From Chitinophagales bacterium (lineage in GTDB: Bacteria > Bacteroidota > Bacteroidia > Chitinophagales > Saprospiraceae), in contig JAFLBO010000012.1 of NCBI GenBank assembly GCA_017303475.1, positions 1 to 64,000 on the forward strand: 64,000 nucleotides of DNA. Reading direction: 5' to 3'. Position numbers and translations under genes: made by a program. How positions within the stretch are numbered: position 1 is the first letter of the stretch; each line of letters starts with the position of its first letter. Below the pieces are notes generated by a model. The model worked only from the letters and a program-made list of their open reading frames with translations. It was not told where the DNA came from and ran no database searches. This document shows, piece by piece, positions 63,522 through 64,000 of this stretch.

Positions 63522-64000
63522 AGCACACAGGTTTTTAAGATTTGGGGTTGTTCACAAAAATGCAGTTGTTAGAGCGGAAGCGGAAAGGACAGCACCAGCG
63601 CCGCCGCCTTTTCCGTATTACCTGCTCGTTACCTCAAACTATCCCGCGAAAAATCCTAACCTTTCGGAAGAGGTCAAAAGCAGCCTTGCTTGAAGGTTTT
63701 TAACATTTTCTCATTTTTCATTCTCCCTACAAAGGTGGGATCTGGCCTCATTTGTTGAAACCAGTAGATTTGAAAAGTGGAACATTTTTGGTGCCACGTT
63801 TTCGCGTCTGTAGCAGGCTCATTAAGATAATAAATTTTTCTCATAATTCCAAATCCAACCTATGAAGAGTTTAGACAAGCCTTTGAAAAAAAAATTGTAT
63901 ATAGTAATTAATGCTAGAGCATGCTCCACAAAGGACTATGGAAGCCTCAAAACGCGGTAGGACACGAAAAGGGGTGTTGTCTCAAAATAGACCATTCTGT
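63522..64000. other. Non-coding end of the window
   Basis: 479 bases, AT-rich, no convincing gene. A 32-codon ATG frame at 63862 has no support. The last 30 bases (GGTGTTGTCTCAAAATAG) look like the end of an insertion sequence of the kind that begins with a GTTGTCTCAAAA-type repeat. The element itself would be outside the window. Confidence 0.35.

Noticed and set aside
63862..63960. 32-codon frame MKSLDKPLKKK near the window end
   Set aside because: No homology, promoter or neighbour support; could also be the edge of a gene or element, but cannot be supported.

Overview
The window comes from a Bacteroidota chromosome, most likely a Saprospiria-type organism (inference). The evidence is three proteins with type IX secretion C-terminal sorting domains, a GldG gliding protein, three DUF4199 membrane proteins, lipoproteins of Bacteroidota style, genes without Shine-Dalgarno sequences, and several -7 boxes of the phylum's TAnnTTTG type. 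I see no rRNA, tRNA, CRISPR array or complete insertion sequence.

Layout. 0-9.1 kb: a T9SS cargo protein, an ABC exporter, a DUF4846 protein, yidC, an RsiV-like secreted protein and an alpha/beta hydrolase. 9.1-24.9 kb: a large T9SS protein with PKD, Kazal and dockerin-like parts, a helical protein, gldG, a GT-C type membrane protein, an abundant-looking secreted protein, an OmpA/PD40/TPR protein, rny and pheT. 25-35.6 kb: a YhcG-type nuclease, a hydrolase that lacks its nucleophile, three DUF4199 paralogues with an AAA/DUF4143 gene remnant among them, an M1 aminopeptidase and a TMTC-like TPR protein. 35.8-38.8 kb: a compact defence cluster of MNT-HEPN followed by a Septu-like PtuAB pair. 38.9-53.4 kb: lipoproteins, a haloperoxidase-like protein, a DUF1080 protein, an ECF sigma factor with a membrane partner, a broken GlxA-type regulator, DinB, a methyltransferase, a LacI regulator controlling a GH13 relic, and a T9SS beta-propeller. 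53.8-64 kb: ybeY, small envelope proteins, an APC permease, DUF3127, a 2-oxo acid dehydrogenase E2, a lipoprotein with a glycine-rich tail, an HNH protein and a DNA-methylase scrap.

The most unusual property is the intergenic DNA. Nearly every gap at a gene 3' end is filled by nested inverted repeats. Outer arms are short-period repeats (GACGGTGGACGGT, GGTCATTTAGG, GAGGCGCAGAGG or others) and inner arms are separate palindromic families, some perfect over 34 to 53 bp. Outer and inner families occur in different combinations. In several genes the stop codon itself is made by the repeat (TAGACGG, TAGGTCATTT, TGAGTGAG), and one repeat has become part of the coding sequence of the ABC exporter. 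A 350-bp element with terminal and internal inverted repeats occurs twice.

Gene decay is common. At least six loci are truncated, deleted or frameshifted: AAA/DUF4143, GlxA, GH13, YcxB-like, a poly-A frameshifted gene and a DNA methylase. Several genes have a -7 box only 1 to 7 bases before the ATG, which suggests leaderless mRNAs.
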